Assembly (NCBI GenBank): GCA_030522415.1
Contig: CM060112.1
Span: forward strand, 858,501 to 922,500
Reading direction: 5' to 3'
DNA: 64,000 nucleotides
Origin: Channallabes apus
Taxonomy: Eukaryota > Chordata > Actinopteri > Siluriformes > Clariidae
Below, piece after piece: positions 20,691 to 33,050 of the stretch. Below the pieces are notes generated by a model, which did no database searches, had not been told where the DNA came from, and was given only the letters and a program-made list of their open reading frames with translations. A program made the position numbers and the translations under genes. Positions within the stretch are counted from its first letter, which is position 1. Each line of letters opens with the position of its first letter.

Positions 20691-22850
20691 GTGAGGACCG
20701 TCTGATCATCATCATCTTCATCATCATCATCTTCAGCATCAACATCATCAACCGAACACACACACACACACACACACACCAGATTGCGTAAGACAGCAGA
20801 GTGACACCTCACACCGGGAGTAATGTCACACACACACACACACACACACAGGCCCGGCTGTCCCTCCCCCTCCCCCCCTCCTCCTCCTCCTCCTCCTCAT
20901 CCTCTCTCTGAACTTCAAAAGCTGTTTATTTTAAATGTATCCAATTAACGGGCCGCTGTGTTTAAGCGCGCGGCCTGCCGGTGTGCGCGTGGGGTCCCGT
21001 CATTTATGTGTTTATTATTGTTTATTAGTGTTTATTAGTGTTTAATTCGCGCCTCTCCACCAGCTCATGGTGAATATAAATCACTGTTATTGTTCTATTG
21101 TCTCACACACACACACACACACACACAAGGTGTTATTCATCTACAGTTAATTCTCACGAGCGCGCAGTGACGTCATGATCTACATAACACACACGAGCGC
21201 GTGCACGAGCACGGACAGATCTATTTTTAGTTTATTTATTTATTTATTTAATTATTTCTTGCTCACTTCCGCCATAATGATTTCAAACCCCAGGTGTGTG
21301 TGTGTGTGTGTGTGTGTGTTTTAATAAGAAAGACAGATCTTTATATTTATGCACAATAACCTCAGAGTCACGTTTTAGTCTTTAATCTTAAACACAATCT
21401 GCAGGATATCAGTGAACAACACACACGTTTATCTCTAACTTTCCTACATTACCCATAATGCCCTTCTGCTAGCGCTGCAGTGGGATGCAGCGGCGCTTTA
21501 GTGCACTTTACACTCCGGCATCAGCTTTCACTCCAGCTCATGTGTGTCTCATCAGCCAAGGCATCGAGCCGCACTGCATTCTGGGACTTTGAGTCTCCTC
21601 TGGAGCTCCTCCAGCTTGTACGAGGTGCTCCAGGTGTGATTCAGGGTCTGCAGGTCTTCTTCTACTCTTCTTGACTCTTCCTCTCTTATGGTCAGTGATG
21701 TCATCTTGCTCTGTTCCTCCTCCGTCACCTTCTCGTGATCATCATCTCCAAACTGTCCTGGTTCCAGCTCTTGGCTGGAGATTATTATGGTTCAGACGAG
21801 GTTCTTCATGTGGTTCAAATGTCTGATTAATGATCTGGATCTCAGCTTGGTGCTGGTGCCGTACTGGTGCAAACCTCCTTAACTGCTTTAACATTACAGC
21901 GGCTGGTGGCATCTTCATAAGTCCCACTCCAGGTGTCACTGCCTGCTCGTGCCTCATTACTAACAGGTTTGTGGAACAGCAAGGTCTTCTGCTTCCAGCT
22001 GGAGTGTTGAAGTGTCTCGAGTGTTCAGCATCATCACCTGGTTGATCCACACACATCTTCTCCTGTGTGTGTTTGAGTGTGAGACACTAAACACTCATCG
22101 GACTGATGACTCTCCGGGTTTCTTCTGTGACATCACACAAGCGTTAGCTTCTCAAATTCTCAGCAGAATCACTAAACACATCATAGGTGCTTCATTGCTG
22201 TGAATAAGGCTGAACCGCGCCGCTCATCTGACTGACCTCTGATCTGTGAACCTGATGTTCCTCCTGAAACCTGAGACTGGAGCGGCAGCAGTGTGTGTTA
22301 TCAGGAGAGCTGTGTCACTCACACACTCCTCGTGCTGCTGCTCCTGCGCTGATCTTCACACACCTGAAAGCTGCAGTGTGTCAGTGTGTGTGTGAGATGT
22401 TCATGCTAACAGATGACAAAGTGATAGCAGCATGTTCTGCATGTGAGTGCAACACACACCTGATGTTTTTAATTCTTTCATGGAGTAAAGAAGACACAAG
22501 TTCAGGCGAACGATTCATCACCTCATCCTCCAGCGCCTGTGGAACCCGAACATCACGTCTGAAAGTCTTCTCCTCTTCTTATAGCACAACAAATTACCAA
22601 CTAATACATCAATATTGATTAAAAAACGACACTGTTCATAGATTTACAGTTCCCTTTAACGAGGTGGAATCTGTCCTTAATCACATTATAGCAGCAAACT
22701 ATCCTTCCCTCAACACCCCCTCCACCCCCCCCATGTAGTACTCATTGGAAAATGAATCAACACCTTCTGACCAATCAGAGTTCAGGATGAGGCGGGGTTA
22801 CATCTCCTAATTGACATTTAAAAATAAAACCCAGGACTGATCCAACCCAG
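20691..22850. other. Intron 1, proximal part
   Basis: No exon found. Holds (CA)n/(TG)n runs (20757-20780, 20827-20850, 21103-21127, 21296-21320) and a (CTC)n stretch near 20870. Two sequences resembling the ZNF143/THAP11 motif lie at 21443-21461 and, inverted, at 21576-21594. The rest of this stretch shows nothing I recognise. Confidence 0.6.
21443..21594. promoter_or_regulatory. Pair of ZNF143/THAP11-like motifs, inverted
   Basis: CCTACATTACCCATAATGC (21443-21461), and on the minus strand the complement of GCATTCTGGGACTTTGAGT (21576-21594). Both resemble ACTACANNTCCCANNATGC with a few mismatches. They lie about 0.85 kb downstream of exon 1. Tentative. Confidence 0.3.
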
Positions 22851-22919
22851 GACTACAAGGTGTTCCTAATAAAGTGGCCATACCTAATGACTGTATGGAA
22901 GTCCGTTGTGTAATTAGGC

Positions 22920-23109
22920 CCATATATGGAAACGAAAACAGTTCCAATACTTTAAATGGGACTGTGGGTGTGTCCATGAATGATATTATCTCCATATATG
23001 GAACCTATTACGTTTCTTGTTTAGCATATAGGTGTGTGGGTGTGGTCTTATGTCCATATATGGCAAAGAGTGCAGATCTGAATGGGTGTGTTTTTGAGTC
23101 CATATATGG
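22920..23109. promoter_or_regulatory. Cluster of four perfect CArG boxes in intron 1
   Basis: CCATATATGG at 22920-22929, 22992-23001, 23054-23063 and 23100-23109. This fits CC(A/T)6GG, the SRF binding consensus. The surrounding sequence (GGGTGTG...TCCATATATGG) is loosely repeated with spacings of 72, 62 and 46 bp, so the cluster may have grown from a degenerate tandem repeat. Confidence 0.5.
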
Positions 23110-23172
23110 AAATATTGTTTGTTCCTAGTGGCCATGTAAGTGCAAGACAGAGAGAGAGAGAGAGAGATATCT

Positions 23173-23208
<36 letters not shown>

Positions 23209-23328
23209 GTCTCATAGTTGCCATGGTGACAGCGGGACTAATGGGGAGAAGTGTTGAAGGCGGTGAATTTGTTTGGGTCTGTGTCTGTGGAGGTTAGTTA
23301 GAGCTGAGTGCATAAACACTGACTACAT

Positions 23329-23386
<58 letters not shown>

Positions 23387-23442
23387 CAAATGACAGAGGG
23401 GTTGAATGCTGGAGAAAATGATATCATCCACAGGGAAAAGAA

Positions 23443-23479
<37 letters not shown>

Positions 23480-23916
23480 CCCTCAGAGAAACTCTGAAGA
23501 AAGAATTCTCTCAGGAATAGAGGCTTCAAAACAACTGAGCTGGAAAAGCCAGTGTTTAATGCGCTTTCCATTAACAGCCAGTCCAGAGCTTCTGGGTTTA
23601 ACTCATTTAGGGGCGGGGCTAAACAATGACATCACACTGGAACCTGATGCTACCTGATGCTAAACAATTCTGTTGTGTGAGTGTGTGTGAGTGCATGTGT
23701 ATGCGTGTTGTGTGAGTGTGTGTGAGTTTGTGTGAGTGTGTGTGCATGCGTGCGTGTGTGTGTGAGTGCGTGCGTGTGTGTGTGAGTGCGTGCGTGTGTG
23801 TGTGAGTGCGTGCGTGAGTGCGTGTGTATGCGTGTTGTGTGAGTGTGTGAGTTTGTGTGAGTGAGTGTGTCAGTGTGTGTGTGCGCATGAGTGTGAGTGT
23901 GTGTGAAGGGGTCAGG
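23110..23916. repeat. Microsatellite-rich part of intron 1
   Basis: (GA)n 23150-23168, (CA)n 23174-23204, long (CA)n 23331-23383, (GT)n 23444-23478, and an imperfect GTGTGTGAGTGCGTGC-type array at 23675-23905. No exon found. These generate long artefactual Thr-His/Cys-Val reading frames. Confidence 0.9.
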
Positions 23917-23958
23917 TGTAGCTCAGTGGTTAAGGCATTGGACTACGGTTCGGAAGAT
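23917..23958 (+). mobile_element. tRNA-derived SINE, left half
   Basis: TGTAGCTCAGTGGTTAAGG... up to GGTTCGGAAGAT, the head of a tRNA-derived SINE with an A-box-like TAGCTCAGTGG. The uninterrupted version is at 40808-40988. The other half lies at about 29094-29280, beyond the inserted L2. Confidence 0.8.
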
Positions 23959-24975
23959 TTCAATTCAATTCAGTTTTATTTGTATAGCGCTTTTAACAAT
24001 TGACATTGTCTCAAAACAGCTTTACACAATCAAAAGAATTATTTAAGTTTGTATAGAATGTGAATGTGTATGAATCAAAATGTTCAGATAGTCCCTGGTG
24101 AGCAAGCCCGAGGGCGACAGTGGCAAGGAAAAACTCCCTGAGACGGTAATAGGAAGAAACCTTGAGAGGAACCAGACTCGACAGGGAACCCATCCTCATC
24201 TGGGTGAAACAGATAGCAGGAAATGATCTGCATTTATACAGTGTTAAGTGTTAGGTTCAGCTATAATAGTTGATGTTAATTGATGTTATAATAGTTGATG
24301 TAAAATGGAGTCCAGTAGTTATTCGAGACTCAGATAGACTTGTAGAAAGTTCCAGTCCTGAACTATCGAATTGTCAAGTCCTCAGAGAAACAGCTGACAC
24401 CAGTCGAGGCCAGAACCGTCTTCTAAGTAGATAGAATCATCCCCAGACACCAGACGCATCCTAAAGAGACACACGGGGCATCCATGCGATGAGACCTCCA
24501 ACCAGAAACCGGGCACCAGGATGGATCAGACAGGTCCGGAGGGCAGAGGGAGTCTGGATCACTGGCAGCTCAGGAACCACATGTGTAGCTCGACAGAGAG
24601 AGAGAGAGAGAAAGAGTGAAAGGGGGAGACAGGGGGAGAGAGGAAAGAGAAAGAGGGGGAGGAAGAGAAGAGGAGGAGAGATTGCAATTAGGTATGGTCA
24701 CAGTCACAATGTCTAATGTGAATGTATATTTACTGTAGAGTGCAAGCAGGGACTCCGGCAGGACTAACTATGACATCATAACTAAAAGGGAGAGCCAGAA
24801 GGAAACACAAACATGAGGGCTCCCTGAGATGTAAAGCAAACAATCACCTCACCGTCAACAAACCTGAGTGATCAAATGAGAGTGAGGAAGACAGCATCTA
24901 AACATACTAGTTCACCATAATACTCTACGTCCATGAGTCCCCCAGATCTGCTCCTTTACCTTATTGCAAATCTAT

Positions 24976-27945
24976 TTATAAAAATGCTTGGCTAAATAAA
25001 TAGGTTTTGAGCCTAGACTTAAACACTGAGACTGTGTCTGAGTCCCGAACACTATTTGGAAGACTATTCCATAATTTTGGGGCTTTGTAAGAAAAAGCTC
25101 TGCCCCCAGCTGTAGTTTTCATAATACGCGGTACTGATAAGCAGCCTGCATCCTTTGACCGAAGTAGGCGTGGCGGATCGTAAGACACTAGCAGTTCGCT
25201 CAGATACTGCGGCACGAGACCATTTAATGCCTTATATGTCAAGAGTAGTATTTTAAAATCAATGCGAAATTTCACAGGGAGCCAATGCAGTGAAGATAGG
25301 ATAGGGGTGATGTGCTCATATCTTCTGGTTCTAGTGAGGACTCTCGCTGCTGCATTCTGGACTAGCTGAAGCTTGTTTATGCATCTAACTGAACAACCAG
25401 ACAGTAAGGCATTACAATAGTCCAACCTAGAAGTGATAAAAGCATGAACTAGTTTTTCTGCATCGTTTAGCGACAATATATTTCTTATCTTGGCAATATT
25501 TCTGAGGTGAAAGAATGCTATCCTGGTGATATTATCTACATGAGCTTCAAATGAAAGGCTGGAATCTATAATCACGCCGAGGTCTTTTACTGTTGTACTT
25601 GACGGAACAGAAAGGCCATCTAAAGTTACGGTGTGATCTAAGATTTTACTTCTAGCTGTATGCGGTCCTATGACTAGAACTTCTGTCTTATCCGGATTAA
25701 GCAGAAGGAAGTTAATTAGCATCCAATTTCTTATGTCCTGCACACATTGCTCAACTTTAGTAAGATGGTTTTTCTCATCAGGTTTTGCTGAGACGTATAG
25801 CTGTGTGTCGTCAGCATAACAATGAAAACTAATACCATGCTTACGGATTATGTTGCCCAGAGGAAGCATGTAAAGGGAAAAAAGCAGTGGGCCTAAAACT
25901 GAACCCTGCGGAACGCCAAACTCCACTAGAGAACATGCAGAATAATCACCATTTAAGTCTACATACTGATAACGATCGGTCAAATAGGATCTGAGCCAGG
26001 AGAGGGCTGTATCCTTAATTCCTACTACATTTTCTAATCTGTGAAGAAGAATAGCATGATCAATAGTGTCAAAAGCTGCACTGAGGTCGAGTAATACAAG
26101 CATAGTTACACAACCCTGATCAGAGGCCAATAGGAGGTCATTTACTACTTTAACGAGTGTTGTTTCTGTGCTGTGATGAGGCCTAAATCCTGACTGATAC
26201 AGTTCATGTATGCCATTTCTATGTAGATATGAGCATAGCTGCTCCGCTACTATCTTTTCCAGAATCTTAGAGATAAAGGGGTGGTTTGATATTGGCCTGT
26301 AATTGGACAGCTGACAGGGGTCGAGGTCAGGTTTCTTAATTATTGGTTTAATAACTGCTACTTTAAAAGATTTTGGAACATAACCAATGCTGAGTGAGGA
26401 ATTAATTATTCTCAACAGCGGTTCTGTTATTACTGGTACTATCTGTTTAAGAAAATGTGTCGGTATAGGATCTAATATACAGGTTGATGAATTTGCAGAA
26501 TAGATGAGTGAAATTAGTTCATTCTCTTCAAGAGGAGTAAAGTATTCTTGGTTTGAATCTGACATGGCTAGGTTAACATCCGTATCAATTACACTGTTTG
26601 GTTTCAAAGCCTCAATTTTATGCCTGATATTTTCAATTTTATTATTAAAAAAGTTCATGAAGTCCTCACTATTGCATGATGTTGTTGTGGAGATTTCTGT
26701 AGTGGTCTTATTTCTGGTTAATTTGGCTACGGTATTAAATAAAAATCTAGGATTATTTTTATTTTCTTCTATAAGAGTGGAGAGATACGTTGATCTAGCT
26801 ACACTAAGAGCTTTCCTATAGTTCAGGATGCTCTCTTTCCATGCTATTTGAAATACTAACAATTTAGTTTGACGCCATTTACGCTCTATTTTCCGAGCGG
26901 TCTGTTTTAAAGTGCGCGTGTGATCGTTATACCAGGGAGCGAGTTTCTTATCTCTAATAATTTTTCTTTTAGCTGGAGCTACATTATCTAAGGTACAACG
27001 AAGTGTCGACTCTAAATATTCAGTCGCCTGATCGAGTTCTGTGGGGTCAGACGGTGGCCTAATCGAAGTTGGTAACTCTGGGAGATTACTGATAAAACTC
27101 TGTGTGGTAGTTGATGTGAATGTACGTTTAATACGGTAGCGCGGTGCTGTGTGTACATTATCACTGTGACACACTTGAATGGAGACAAGATAGTGATCTG
27201 AGATAATTTCAGACAGTGGAATTGTGAATACATTTCTTATAATTAATCCGAAGAATATTACTAAATCTAAAGTGTGACCTGCTTTATGAGTGGGTCCTAC
27301 TACACACTGATTTACGCCTACGGAGTCCAGTATGGACATAAATGCTGTTCTCAGAGGGTCTTCTGGATTCTCAAAATGAATGTTAAAATCTCCAGCAATT
27401 AACACTTTGTCTACAGAAACGACCAGGTCTGAGATGAAATCCGCAAATTCACTAAGAAATTCAGAATACGGCCCTGGAGGTCTGTAAATTATAATTAGTG
27501 GAATCGACTGAGCTGATTTAATATACTTAAGTACACTTATGTTACTATAGAGAATTTCAAATGAGTTAAATTTGTGTCGGTGTTTTTGTACGATAGACAG
27601 ATTATCATTATGAATAATTGCGACGCCTCCTCCTCTACCAGTTAACCGAGGCTGGTGTATGTAGCTGTATCCAGGAGGACTAGCTTCATTTAGAGCTACA
27701 TACTCATCCTGTTTAACCCATGTTTCAGTTAAACAGAGTATATCAAACGCCTGATCTGTGATAATTTCATTAACAATAACTGCTTTTGATGCGAGAGATC
27801 TAATATTTAACAATCCTAGCTTCAGATCAGAGGTGCCGGCTGCACATTCAGTATGATCGGAGTTTGTGGTCTTTATGTTAATTAGATTATTGAAACAGAC
27901 TTTCTGAGTCTTTCTACATTTTTGCTTAGATCGGGGAACAGACAC
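24976..27945 (-). CDS. L2 ORF2: APE-type endonuclease and reverse transcriptase
   Basis: Intact 989-residue ORF. The endonuclease (about 1-270) shows [18 protein letters not shown] (catalytic Glu), [13 protein letters not shown] and ISDHYLV (SDH box). The RT (about 480-760) shows [60 protein letters not shown] and CYADDTQLY with the catalytic DD pair. The C-terminal region includes [10 protein letters not shown] and [11 protein letters not shown]. It nicks target DNA and primes cDNA synthesis. No missing catalytic box. It begins about 96 nt after the ORF1 stop on the element's strand. Confidence 0.95.
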   Translation of the reverse strand: MSVPRSKQKCRKTQKVCFNNLINIKTTNSDHTECAAGTSDLKLGLLNIRSLASKAVIVNEIITDQAFDILCLTETWVKQDEYVALNEASPPGYSYIHQPRLTGRGGGVAIIHNDNLSIVQKHRHKFNSFEILYSNISVLKYIKSAQSIPLIIIYRPPGPYSEFLSEFADFISDLVVSVDKVLIAGDFNIHFENPEDPLRTAFMSILDSVGVNQCVVGPTHKAGHTLDLVIFFGLIIRNVFTIPLSEIISDHYLVSIQVCHSDNVHTAPRYRIKRTFTSTTTQSFISNLPELPTSIRPPSDPTELDQATEYLESTLRCTLDNVAPAKRKIIRDKKLAPWYNDHTRTLKQTARKIERKWRQTKLLVFQIAWKESILNYRKALSVARSTYLSTLIEENKNNPRFLFNTVAKLTRNKTTTEISTTTSCNSEDFMNFFNNKIENIRHKIEALKPNSVIDTDVNLAMSDSNQEYFTPLEENELISLIYSANSSTCILDPIPTHFLKQIVPVITEPLLRIINSSLSIGYVPKSFKVAVIKPIIKKPDLDPCQLSNYRPISNHPFISKILEKIVAEQLCSYLHRNGIHELYQSGFRPHHSTETTLVKVVNDLLLASDQGCVTMLVLLDLSAAFDTIDHAILLHRLENVVGIKDTALSWLRSYLTDRYQYVDLNGDYSACSLVEFGVPQGSVLGPLLFSLYMLPLGNIIRKHGISFHCYADDTQLYVSAKPDEKNHLTKVEQCVQDIRNWMLINFLLLNPDKTEVLVIGPHTARSKILDHTVTLDGLSVPSSTTVKDLGVIIDSSLSFEAHVDNITRIAFFHLRNIAKIRNILSLNDAEKLVHAFITSRLDYCNALLSGCSVRCINKLQLVQNAAARVLTRTRRYEHITPILSSLHWLPVKFRIDFKILLLTYKALNGLVPQYLSELLVSYDPPRLLRSKDAGCLSVPRIMKTTAGGRAFSYKAPKLWNSLPNSVRDSDTVSVFKSRLKTYLFSQAFL

Positions 27946-28041
27946 AGTCTCAATATGGTGAACCCTGAGTGACGACTCTATGCAGCTAGCAGACGGTTGG
28001 TTTAGCCTGTCTGTCTGCTCCCTGGCCTGGGCTCTGGATTG

Positions 28042-28934
28042 TCACCGATTAACTAGACCTCTACTGAGACTATGAGCTATACTACAGGAAATGAGAGCAG
28101 CACCTTCCCGAGTGGGATGGACACCGTCCCGCCCTAACAGGCCAGCTTTGCCCTCAAAGGTCTTCCAATTATCTATGTAGCCCACATTATTTTCGGAGCA
28201 CCACCTGGACATCCAGCGGTTCAGCGACCATAACCTGCTGTAAGCTGTGTCGCCACGTCTCATTGGGATGGGACCAGAGCATACTACTTCATCGGACATC
28301 GCCTTCGCTAATTTAAACACCTCTGTAAAGTTATTCTTACTAACCTCTGACTGACGAAGGCGTATATCGTTAGCTCCAGCATGTACCACTATCTTAGAGA
28401 ACCTGTGCTGTCCTAGAGCCCTAAGATTACCTGCTATGTCCGGTGCTCTGGCCCCCCGGGATACACCTAACCACTGCCGCTGGCGCCCCTAAAGGTCTAG
28501 CTAATGTCACGTGCCTCAGTATAGAGTCTCCTATAACCAGAGCTCTTTCAGGTTTCTCAGCGGGTGCAGCACTGAGGAGAGCAAACCTGTTGGACACGTG
28601 ACGCGCAGCGGAGGTGTGCTCCGGTGGGCTAGCCTTAGCGTTAGCTTTGGCTGAACGAGTATGCCGCCGAGTCGTCACCCACTCGCCCCGCTGTGAGGGC
28701 TCTAATGCCGGAGTCGGGGGCTGATTATCTCCGCCTGTGGCACCCAGACTGTCCGCTACAGGAATAACGCTGCTCTCACACTCTCTAACCCTCTCTAAAG
28801 TCTGTATGCGCTCCTCTAATGCTGATATCTTCTCCGTCAGAGTGCTCACTAACACACACCTATCACAAATAAAGTTATCACTAATGACGGAGGAAGAATG
28901 TCTAAACATCCTGCACTCTACACACTGAACAAGC
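28042..28934 (-). pseudogene. L2 ORF1 (zinc-binding, SGNH esterase), frameshifted
   Basis: Same architecture as 4178-5080. The N-terminal part with the Cys cluster, coiled coil and LVIGDSIL box reads from about 28950 to 28456. A one-base gain in a C run near 28450 (GGCCCCCCGGG against GGCTCCCGGG in copy 1) shifts the frame; the C-terminal esterase part (HAGANDIRL, DGVHPT) reads from 28389 to 28042. A separate 3-nt gain near 28410 is in frame. Confidence 0.85.
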
Positions 28935-29093
28935 TGAACGGTAGACATTATAACGTACCTGAGTCGGAGTTTTAGGTGTTTTGGAGATGAATTCCGTTTG
29001 TTGTTTTTAGACGAGGAAACTCGCGCGTTCTGCGAAACTTTCGCGGCAACGATACGAAAACAGGAAGCTACGTCACCAACAGGAAGCAACCTC

Positions 29094-29280
29094 CAGGTTC
29101 AAACCCTGGTTCAAAGATCCCAGGTTCAAAGATCCCAGGTTCAAAGATCCCAGGTTCAAACCCCACAACCACCAAGTTGCCACTGTTGGGCCCTTCAACC
29201 TCAACTGCTCAGATGTGTAATGAGATACGGGCGTCTGGATACGGGCGTCTGTATCCAAAAGCCTAAATGTAAATGTAATG
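29094..29280 (+). mobile_element. tRNA-derived SINE, right half
   Basis: Continues the SINE cut at 23958: GGTTCAAACCCCACAACCAC, then TTGCCACTGTTGGGCCC and a 3' region degenerate relative to 40808-40988. At the junction GGTTCAAAGATCCCA occurs three times in tandem (about 29117-29162), against once in the intact copy. Confidence 0.8.
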
Positions 29281-29814
29281 GACAGACAGACTGCAGACAG
29301 ATGAAACATTAGTAAAAGTTGGTGGAGTTGGTGAGTGAGGAGTCTGAGGAGAGAAATGGTGAGATGATTAAATCACTCGTCTCTTCTCTCTGAGCTTCTG
29401 CAGCTTTATTTCCTCTCAGCTCTCACATCACACTGTCTCTCTGTCCTCACACACACTCCTACGGCAGGACAAGGGGTGGGGCTAAGGGCAGGTTAAAGGC
29501 TCGTTAAAGGCTTGTTAGGCCGGGTTAGGGGTGTGGCTAGACAGGCTTATGAACTAGGTGATACATGTTGGGTAAGGTTAGGGGTGGAGCTATGGGCTGG
29601 GTTGGCTTAGAGGTGGGGTTCCAGGTATGAGGTGGACTTTAAAAGTATAGATCATAAATAAAGCTAAAATACAACGGATTGAATAAGATGTGATTTATGA
29701 TTTTAGTGATTTATAATGTGTGTAAAATGCTATCTTTTGCTATCTATCTAAATTTTCACAGTATACACTTCGCAGACATGGTTTTGATAAACTTATGCAA
29801 CGTCACAACATTTA
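29281..29814. other. Intron 1 sequence, no gene seen
   Basis: Contains short degenerate repeats of the type GGTTAGGGGTGTGGCTA (29500-29630). No exon or element identified. Confidence 0.5.
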
Positions 29815-30540
29815 AATTCTCTCCAAGATCTTGTATTGATGGTGTGAGAGTCGGACTGCTGCGTAAAGTCTCCTCCAGACAGAATCTAGAAGACTCTCAC
29901 TGGGGTTAACGTCTGGACTCCATGTGTGAGTCTCGTGGACTCCTGGAGGATCCGCTTTTGGCTGTGAACTATACTGCACTGTCCTCAGGAGTAATACTGG
30001 ATATGAGCAGAAAGGCGTCCCGTGCACAGTGACCTGAAATGTTGAATCATGCTTTAAACTTCTCCTAAGGTCTGGACTTTGTGATGGTTTCCTGAACCAC
30101 TTATTCACATCCTGAGTCCGATGAACCCTGGCATCGTCATCCTGGAATACACTCCGTCCCATCAGTGAAGAAGAAACCCTCCGTACATGTGATAACCTGG
30201 TGATTCAGTACATTCAGGTCGTCAGCTGACTTCATTTTATTGCCCCATAATGTTACTGAGTCTCGACCTGATCACCTGATCAACACCAGATCATAACACT
30301 GTCTCCAGAGGACGTGTACAGTGGACACTATACATGATGGAGCATCGCTTCATGTCCTTCACTTCTTACCCTGACACGCCCATCACTCTGGAATAGGGTC
30401 AGTCTGGGGTCATCAGGTCACATGATCTTTTTCCACATCACTCCAACGTACAGTGTTTATGACCCCTAACAAACTGAAGACTTTTTTTCAGATGAGTCTC
30501 ACTAACAAGTGGTTTTATCATAAACACACAGCTGTTTAGT
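29815..30540 (-). mobile_element. Decayed Tc1/mariner-like transposon remnant
   Basis: The minus strand has recognisable but broken transposase pieces (QDDDARVHRT; then SPDVNPSESLLDSVWRRLYA), matching the D-pair and SPDLNPIE regions of Tc1-like proteins. Upstream, the sequence near 30400-30480 resembles the N-terminal side. Several frame breaks; no terminal repeats identified. Old. Confidence 0.6.
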
Positions 30541-30545
30541 CCCAA

Positions 30546-30583
<38 letters not shown>

Positions 30584-31080
30584 GCTCTTGCTTTCACTAT
30601 TAACTACTGTATTACTACTACTCTTTTTTTTTAATGATTTGATGTCACTAAGAGTTTAAGTGATCGTCCATCACGCTCATTCGGGATGTTTTTCCGTCCA
30701 CATTACTTTCTTGAAGATGATGATGTCACCACGACACTTCCAGGGTTTAATAATGTATTATACAGTTCCTAACCAAACTTTAGTAGTTTCAGCAATCTCC
30801 TTAGTTATTTTCTTTGCTAGATCAGGCCAGCAAACAGGGTTAATAACATGCTGCAGCTGATCCGTATTAATAACTGCAGTAATTATCCAGTGGAAGTGGA
30901 AGAATTATCCGCGGACGTTTTGCTCGGTTAAATCCAGACAGTGTACAAGTTCCTAATTACACATAAATGTTGCTATAGTAACTACATGAGCTAAGGTTAC
31001 TAAGGTAAGATACATGTGTGTGTGAATATTTGTCATGTTTGAGTGTTTGTGTGTTAAATAATTGTGTTTTCCTTCTGTAG
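30541..31080. other. Intron 1 distal part
   Basis: (TG)n at 30548-30579. A possible old DNA-transposon piece at 30650-30900 that I could not assign. Ends with the exon 2 acceptor TTTTCCTTCTGTAG. Confidence 0.5.
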
Positions 31081-31152
31081 GTGACATCACGCAGAAAGGA
31101 TATGAGAAGAAGAGGGCCAAGTTACTGGTGCCGTACACCACTCAGACACAAA
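31081..31152 (+). CDS. dip2b: DIP2 exon 2
   Basis: Residues 30-53: completes the hallmark GDITQKGYEKKRAKLL of the DMAP1-binding domain. Acceptor CTTCTGTAG|GTGACATC, donor CAAA|GTACGA, phase 1. Confidence 0.95.
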
Positions 31153-31784
31153 GTACGACTTTTCTCTTTCTGCACGCTCCCTGTACACGTTCTGTTTCTT
31201 ATCTTTCTGTGATTTTAATGCCTTATTAAAAGCTTCATCCTCTTTAGAAACAGCAGGGGGCGACTGCACCAGTAAAGTCTTAAACTCGTAGCGTAACTCT
31301 GTGCTGAACCGCACACTGAGACGGGACGGTCTACACAGCGGAACGAGCGGAAAGTCCGGAAAAAATCTTCCATGCAGGATGCAAGCTTCTTTATTTTAAA
31401 CATATGGCTAGGAACTATAGGCTAATGCTAATGCTAACATCAACACCAACAACAACGACGACGATGAAGTTTAGATGACTTGCTATTGTGACACTCTGAC
31501 CCGCTGCAGGATCTCGAAACTAATTTTAAAATACAAACTGGGAAACATCGCTAACTGAGAGAACTGTTTAGCTAAGTGCTATTACATGAAGTTACAGCAG
31601 GAAGCATCACGAGTCGGAGGATCCTGAGTCCCACCTGCTAATTTTACCACTGATTTACACGGAGCGTGTCAGTGTTTCATTGCTGCCATGGCAACCAACC
31701 TGCAGTCACTGGCAACATCAGAAATGACAAACTGTAGCTACGCGTCAGGCTTCTGTAGATAAATGTTTCTGTGTGCCATGTCGT

Positions 31785-31833
<49 letters not shown>

Positions 31834-32025
31834 TTGTATATGAATTGTGATTCATCTGAAGATTGTAAATTTAGTGACATCACAAGATGAGCTCATAAAT
31901 AGCTCCGCCCCTGAATAAGATTTACACAGAAACTAAACAAAATCAGAAATTTAAATATAATTAATTTTTTAATGACTAAATCTGCAGAAACATTAAAAAA
32001 CACTTTTCCTCCTTTTTGTGAACAG
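31153..32025. other. Intron 2
   Basis: No gene seen. (CA)n at 31790-31829. Acceptor preceded by an ordinary pyrimidine tract (CTTTTCCTCCTTTTTGTGAACAG). Confidence 0.7.
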
Positions 32026-32181
32026 ATTTGACTCCGCCCCCAGAGTATGATGGGGAGGAGCCTGGTCCGAGCTCTGCTACTGTGCCTAGCAACGCCTCGT
32101 CAAGCTCCTCCTCCTCTCGACCTCGACGTGCGCGGAGATCACACAGGAGCGGCGGCACGCGGGACGAGCGCTACAGATCAG
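32026..32181 (+). CDS. dip2b: DIP2 exon 3
   Basis: Residues 54-105: a low-complexity Ser run and a basic stretch (RPRRARRSHRSGGTRDERYRS), matching the conserved RDERYRS that links the two parts of the N-terminal domain. Donor G|GTACTT followed by a (GT)n run. Confidence 0.93.
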
Positions 32182-32197
32182 GTACTTACACACAGAC

Positions 32198-32239
<42 letters not shown>

Positions 32240-32454
32240 TTCAGACAGAATCTTTGTGGAAATCTGGGACGTTAATATTTAATTTTTAACTTGTTTTTTT
32301 GGTTATAGAGAAAAATCTTGTATAGGATGTGTTCAGGGGCGGAGCTTGCAGGAAAAGGGGCGTGTGTTGTTCTCAACTTAAACACAAGCTGAACTTTATT
32401 GATGTGTCTCAGTGATCTGTCTCACTCTCTCTCTCTCTGTCTGCCTCTCTGTTC

Positions 32455-32506
<52 letters not shown>

Positions 32507-32510
32507 ACAG

Positions 32511-32636
32511 ATATACACACTGAAGCTGTTCAGGCAGCTTTGGCCAAACACAAGGAGGAGAAAATGGCGTTGCCGATGCCGACCAAACGGCGCTCAGCGT
32601 ATGTGCAGTCACCCATCGACAACTGCAGCCCCCCAG
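32511..32636 (+). CDS. dip2b: DIP2 exon 4
   Basis: Residues 106-147: DIHTEAVQAALAKHKEEKM then ALPMPTKRRS, a highly conserved DIP2 block; the ALPMPTKRRS form is DIP2B-like. The acceptor is (TG)n-AGACAG; the donor G|GTAC runs straight into (AC)n. Confidence 0.95.
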
Positions 32637-32689
<53 letters not shown>

Positions 32690-32752
32690 GGGTTTAGTGT
32701 ATATGTACCTGTGGGTTTCTCCTCACTGTCCCCCTGTGTCCCGTCATGACAG

Positions 32753-33001
32753 ACTCGTCCTCGTCCTCGGATGATGAAAGCGGTCCGGGACTCAGCGGCG
32801 CTCAGCAGCCGTCTCCAGACTCGTGGATGAACAGCTCCATCCCGGGTTCGTCCACCTCGTCCTCTTCGGCGTCCTCTACCATGTCTCACGGAGAGTCTCG
32901 TCCTCCTCAGGCCCCTCAGCCGCAGAGTCAACAAACGCAGCCGCCGCACTCACACTCGCAACCGTCCGCCCTCGCCGAGGCCTTCGCCCACGCCTGCATC
33001 G
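32753..33001 (+). CDS. dip2b: DIP2 exon 5
   Basis: Residues 148-230: the acidic/Ser block SSSSDDESGPG, the conserved GSSTSSSSASS and a Pro/Gln/His-rich tail (PQAPQPQSQQTQPPHSHSQ) that is likely disordered. Donor G|GTGAGT followed by (CA)n. Confidence 0.93.
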
Positions 33002-33016
33002 GTGAGTCCAGTCTCA

Positions 33017-33050
<34 letters not shown>

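Larger units (their letters stand above)
23959..29093 (-). mobile_element. Near full-length L2-A LINE, copy 2
   Basis: About 5.1 kb, minus strand, inserted in a SINE within DIP2 intron 1. The 3' end (TTCAATTCAATTCAGTTTTA, ATAGCGCTTTTAACAATTG) is at 23959; the 5' end is near 29090. ORF2 is intact and ORF1 has one frameshift. It is the best reference for the other L2-A pieces in the window. Confidence 0.93.
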
